From the NCBI GenBank assembly GCA_905372605.1, contig CAJPPQ010000005.1, positions 1 to 23,971 on the forward strand: 23,971 nt of DNA, given 5' to 3'. This stretch comes from Porphyromonadaceae bacterium (GTDB lineage: Bacteria; Bacteroidota; Bacteroidia; Bacteroidales; Paludibacteraceae). The position numbers and the translations under genes were made by a program. The notes beneath the pieces are model-generated. The model did not search any database. It was given only the letters and a program-made list of their open reading frames with translations, and was not told where the DNA came from. Below, one piece after another: positions 21,241-23,971 of this stretch (positions within the stretch are counted from its first letter, which is position 1; the number at the start of each line of letters is the position of its first letter).

Positions 21241-23256
21241 ATGACCGCCGAGCAGTACATCGCCGAAAACAAACGCCGCCTTGCAGCTATCAATGCTCCA
21301 TACGACCAAATCACAGGTCTTGGATGCACGGCTTGTCCACGCTCTAAGGTCAATATAGCAGACTATTACGACGGACAAGATATATACTTGCCCGATACTA
21401 TGCTCGAAGACTCATTCATAAGAGCTATCGTAAAAGCAGGAGCATTCTCGGCATTTCTTGTCAACAACGGAGTGCAGTCCGAAAACGATATTACAAGTCT
21501 GGCATACATATTCAACTCCATACGCTTTAAATACGACTTCGAGTATTGGAGTGCTACCTGTTGGAATATAGAGATTAAACTCTCCGAGAAATCTTTACAA
21601 GACGGCACTGCGGGCACATTTGCACCTCTTATTCTCAATCGAGGACAACGTAAGGTACTTGCCGAAGTATATGACGATATGTATCACAATCGCCCGATAC
21701 GGCACATTGTCTGTAAGTGTCGACAGTGGGGCTGCTCTACCTTTTACTCCGCTGTGTGCGGGTGGTTTCAGAATGTATTGTTTGTTAAGTACAATTCTGT
21801 TGTAGTTGCTCACGTCGAAAATGCAGCTCGCCTTATACGTGGTATGTTTGTCAATGCTGTCGCTCGTTATCCGTATATCTTTATGGGGGCAACCGCTCCT
21901 TTGGAGCTCACTCCATATCAGGGCTCGCAAAAAACACGGTACTTGCAGGAACGAGACTACCGTATATCTATTGGCTCGTCGGTCAAGCCAGATGGTATAC
22001 GCTCCGAAAACATCAATATAGCCCACTTCTCCGAAGTAGCCTATTACGAAAGTACTCCGCAGCGTACACCTGAGGCTCTCACCAACTCAATTTCAAACTC
22101 TGTGCCTCTGTTGCCGAATACTCTTATCGTATACGAAAGCACTCCCAACGGCACAGGCAACTTTTTTCATCGTGAATATATCCGAGCTAAAAAGAAACAA
22201 TCAAATTTCAAAGCTATATTCATCGCTTGGTTCGATATAGATATATATACTATCGAAATACCCGACTACAAAAAGTTCATAGCCTCTTTATCACAAAAAG
22301 AGAAGTATATCTTTTCTCTCGGTGCTACCTTAGAGGCTATTGCTTGGTATAGAGAAAAGAAAAAAGAGCAACAAGATGAGTGGCGGTTTATATCCGATTT
22401 CCCTTCCGACGATGTAGAGGCGTTTCAGTCGTCGGGTCGTCTTGTCTTCGATATTAAAGATGTAGAACGTCTTCGTCAAGGATGTCGCACGCCTGCCGTC
22501 ACAGGCGAGATTGTAGGCGACGCTATCGACGGACGTGAGGCACTCGAAGGATTGCAGTTCGTCCCATCACCAGATGGAAATCTTAAAGTGTGGACTCTAC
22601 CTTCCGAAGAGCCCGTCTCTAACAGATATGCTGTTATTGTAGACATAGGTGTAGGTCTCTCCGAAGGGGCAGACAATTCTATCATCTGTGTTATTGACCG
22701 GTACTATATGTTAGAGGGAGGTGTACCCGAAGTTGTAGCCGAGTGGTCAGGACACTTACCAAAAGATATTGTCGTCTGGAAAGCGGTACAGATAGCCAAG
22801 TTTTATCGCAATGCTCTTTTAGTTGTAGAGAAAAACTCTATCGTACCTCGTGCCACCGACTACTCACAGTTTATTTTGGAAACTATTGTACCTATTTATA
22901 GCAATATATACACACATACTCCAATAGACCAAGTGCGTCGAGGCATACGCCCTACATACGGATACCACACCAATCACACTTCAAAACTCGCCTTTATCAC
23001 CTTTTTCCAAAAGGTACTGCGTGAAGATATGTACTACGAGCCTTGTCTCGAAGCAGTCAACGAAATGGGAACATACGAACACACCGTAAAAGGAACTTAT
23101 GAAGCTATCGAGGGCAATAGAGACGATCGTGTCATAACTCGATGTATCGGTATGGATATAGTTTATAATAAAATGCCCGCAGTTATACTAATAGACAATC
23201 ATACAAATAATAATAACGAAAATACTGACTATAGAAATGAAGCAACTTTCTTTTAA
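21241..23256 (+). CDS. Large terminase subunit
   Basis: This 671-residue protein is the packaging motor. The ATPase has a Walker A-like segment VCKCRQWGCSTFYS (157-170, of the RQxGxST type), Walker B NINIAHFSEVAYY (257-269) with catalytic glutamate E265, and a coupling motif YESTPNGTGNFF. The C-terminal RNase H-like nuclease shows YAVIVDIGVGLSEGADNS (463-480) with the first Asp, LLVVEKNS with the second acidic residue (about 530) and DDRVITRCIGMDIVYNK with the last Asp near 628. The tail is Asn-rich and probably flexible. It translocates DNA through the portal and cuts it. It is on the strand opposite to the portal and capsid, about 4 kb from them. The next gene starts inside its last 20 bp. 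Confidence 0.93.
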   Translation: MTAEQYIAENKRRLAAINAPYDQITGLGCTACPRSKVNIADYYDGQDIYLPDTMLEDSFIRAIVKAGAFSAFLVNNGVQSENDITSLAYIFNSIRFKYDFEYWSATCWNIEIKLSEKSLQDGTAGTFAPLILNRGQRKVLAEVYDDMYHNRPIRHIVCKCRQWGCSTFYSAVCGWFQNVLFVKYNSVVVAHVENAARLIRGMFVNAVARYPYIFMGATAPLELTPYQGSQKTRYLQERDYRISIGSSVKPDGIRSENINIAHFSEVAYYESTPQRTPEALTNSISNSVPLLPNTLIVYESTPNGTGNFFHREYIRAKKKQSNFKAIFIAWFDIDIYTIEIPDYKKFIASLSQKEKYIFSLGATLEAIAWYREKKKEQQDEWRFISDFPSDDVEAFQSSGRLVFDIKDVERLRQGCRTPAVTGEIVGDAIDGREALEGLQFVPSPDGNLKVWTLPSEEPVSNRYAVIVDIGVGLSEGADNSIICVIDRYYMLEGGVPEVVAEWSGHLPKDIVVWKAVQIAKFYRNALLVVEKNSIVPRATDYSQFILETIVPIYSNIYTHTPIDQVRRGIRPTYGYHTNHTSKLAFITFFQKVLREDMYYEPCLEAVNEMGTYEHTVKGTYEAIEGNRDDRVITRCIGMDIVYNKMPAVILIDNHTNNNNENTDYRNEATFF

Positions 23257-23629
23257 AATCAAGGCTTATCGCAGAAGAAAACACATACTGCACATTGTCA
23301 AAAAATATGCAAGGGAAAAAAAACGAAACCCCAAAACTATGCTTTATGTCGACCCCAGATTTTCTGCTATAACACAGGGTATAGTTTTATCCGCATACAT
23401 TTGTTCGCTGTACAAACACAAGAACATAGATTTATGGAGAGAACTACAATACTCTTCTGGAAAAAAAATTATGAAAGCATACAAAAAAATAGATGAAGTC
23501 ATTGAACAATCCAACAAAGACGGTTTTGTTTTTGAACCGGAATATATATGTGCAAAAAGAAGCACTAAATATATCTTCACCTTAATGTATGCATATCGAC
23601 CGATAAAAATACTCTCACTTTTTAAGTGA
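23237..23629 (+). CDS. Small basic protein of unknown function, last gene of the packaging operon
   Basis: The 130-residue product starts within the last 20 bp of TerL in another frame, which implies translational coupling. It is strongly basic (MKQLSFKIKAYRRRKHI, KKYAREKKRNPK), with a predicted helical body and a mildly hydrophobic middle (FSAITQGIVLSAYICSLY) too short for confident membrane calling. I recognise no family. A DNA-binding or regulatory role is possible from charge alone. Its stop codon lies in the 3' arm of a strong hairpin. Spacing to the next, convergent gene is about 54 bp. Confidence 0.55.
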   Translation: MKQLSFKIKAYRRRKHILHIVKKYAREKKRNPKTMLYVDPRFSAITQGIVLSAYICSLYKHKNIDLWRELQYSSGKKIMKAYKKIDEVIEQSNKDGFVFEPEYICAKRSTKYIFTLMYAYRPIKILSLFK

Positions 23630-23635
23630 GAGTAT
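23609..23635. terminator. Hairpin terminator between convergent genes
   Basis: ATACTCTCACTT and AAGTGAGAGTAT form a perfect 12-bp stem with a 3-base loop. The 3' arm contains the stop codon of the preceding gene (TGA at 23627-23629). A short T tract follows on the plus strand and an A tract precedes, so it may act in both directions. Confidence 0.75.
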
Positions 23636-23683
23636 ACAAATTTTTGAAGGCAATTTACTGCCCTTGTGCAATTATTTATTAAT

Positions 23684-23971
23684 TCAGTCCAAAACCTCTC
23701 CAAAAGCGAGAGGTTCGTACTTAAAAGAAAGGGGCTTCACCTCCCGCCTTCTTAAGAATGCTTTATCTTTATATTTCCAGACGACAATATCGCCTTTATC
23801 TCCCATACCACGAGTAACATTTTTTGTTATTTTGCCTTCATCTATAACAATTTCGTCAGGAAACATTAGCCCAAATGCAGCTTGCAATGCTCGTTCCTCA
23901 TATTCGAAATGCAAACGAATAACCTCCTCTTGCAGCTTGTGAACCTGTTCGGATATGGTATTGTTCGACAG
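23684..23971 (-). CDS. Partial protein of unknown function, runs off the right edge
   Basis: The minus-strand frame stays open to the right edge, so the N-terminus is missing; 95 codons are present. The visible part starts with a helical stretch (EQVHKLQEEVIRLHFEYEERAL) followed by MFPDEIVIDEGKITKN, GDIVVWKYKDKAFLRR and ends FGEVLD. The pattern suggests a small soluble domain with an N-terminal coiled coil. I do not recognise a family. A TTG at 23914 is not needed as a start because the frame continues upstream. It is convergent with the packaging operon. Confidence 0.5.
   Translation of the reverse strand: MSNNTISEQVHKLQEEVIRLHFEYEERALQAAFGLMFPDEIVIDEGKITKNVTRGMGDKGDIVVWKYKDKAFLRRREVKPLSFKYEPLAFGEVLD

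Larger units (their letters stand above)
5127..23971. mobile_element. Short-tailed (podovirus-like) prophage, left part, right end outside the window
   Basis: From the 3' end of tRNA-Lys onward every recognisable gene is phage-type: integrase, a late operon with scaffold, capsid, portal, adaptor, receptor-binding protein, holin, endolysin, spanin-like protein and hub protein, then a divergent packaging operon with TerL. No host gene reappears before the right edge. I searched by eye for a second copy of the tRNA 3' segment (GGTTCGAGTCCCTG) and found none, so the attachment repeat on the other side, and the exact left junction, are not defined. Gene integrity is good throughout, with no frameshift or insertion seen, so the element may be functional. 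Confidence 0.85.

Noticed and set aside
5127..23971. Diversity-generating retroelement or invertible segment
   Set aside because: No reverse transcriptase, template/variable repeat pair or long inverted repeat flanking a promoter was seen.
23636..23971. Second attachment site near the right edge
   Set aside because: No copy of the tRNA-Lys 3' end is visible; the last gene continues past the edge.

Overview
The window reads as the chromosome of a low-GC member of the Bacteroidales carrying the left part of an integrated, short-tailed (podovirus-like) prophage. The host assignment rests on two promoters of the Bacteroides type (TTTG-N19-TAnnTTTG), a Bacteroidetes-style long AsmA-like protein, an alpha-amylase C-terminus of Bacteroides type, and Bacteroidales-like phage protein families. 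The genus cannot be fixed from the sequence.

Host part (1-5126). The 3' end of a GH13 alpha-amylase-family gene (+) converges with a three-gene minus-strand operon: hpt (hypoxanthine phosphoribosyltransferase), a 1034-residue AsmA-like protein, and a divergent HisG-like protein. The HisG-like protein keeps the fold and the C-terminal regulatory domain but has lost the PRPP phosphate-binding loop. A near-perfect promoter precedes hpt, and a second one drives a tRNA-Lys(CTT) gene.

Prophage part (about 5127 to beyond 23971). A tyrosine-recombinase integrase starts 122 bp after the tRNA, which suggests tRNA-Lys as the attachment site. No second copy of the tRNA 3' end is visible, so the other prophage end lies outside. 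A long minus-strand late operon (20409 down to 6415) runs in transcription order: scaffold, major capsid protein, internal terminator/attenuator, acidic small protein, head-tail adaptor, portal, small virion protein, leucine-rich-repeat-like receptor-binding protein, small cysteine-containing protein, holin, M15 endolysin, unimolecular spanin-like lipoprotein, a 1593-residue hub/tail-needle-type protein, and a small DUF5681-like protein that may be the small terminase. It ends convergent with, and overlapping by 7 bp, the integrase. There is no tail tube, tape measure or baseplate gene, consistent with a P22-like short tail.

A 190-bp divergent control region (20410-20603) carries three 18-bp direct repeats and one recognisable rightward promoter element. 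It separates the late operon from a plus-strand packaging operon: two small proteins, the large terminase, and one small protein ending in a 12-bp-stem hairpin. A partial minus-strand gene runs off the right edge.

Most notable observations: the degenerate HisG-like protein cotranscribed with hpt; the u-spanin-like topology in a Bacteroidales phage; the hydrophobic N-terminus on the capsid protein; the repeat-bearing divergent control region; the repeat modules in the C-terminal third of the giant hub protein; and the splitting of TerL from the capsid/portal operon.
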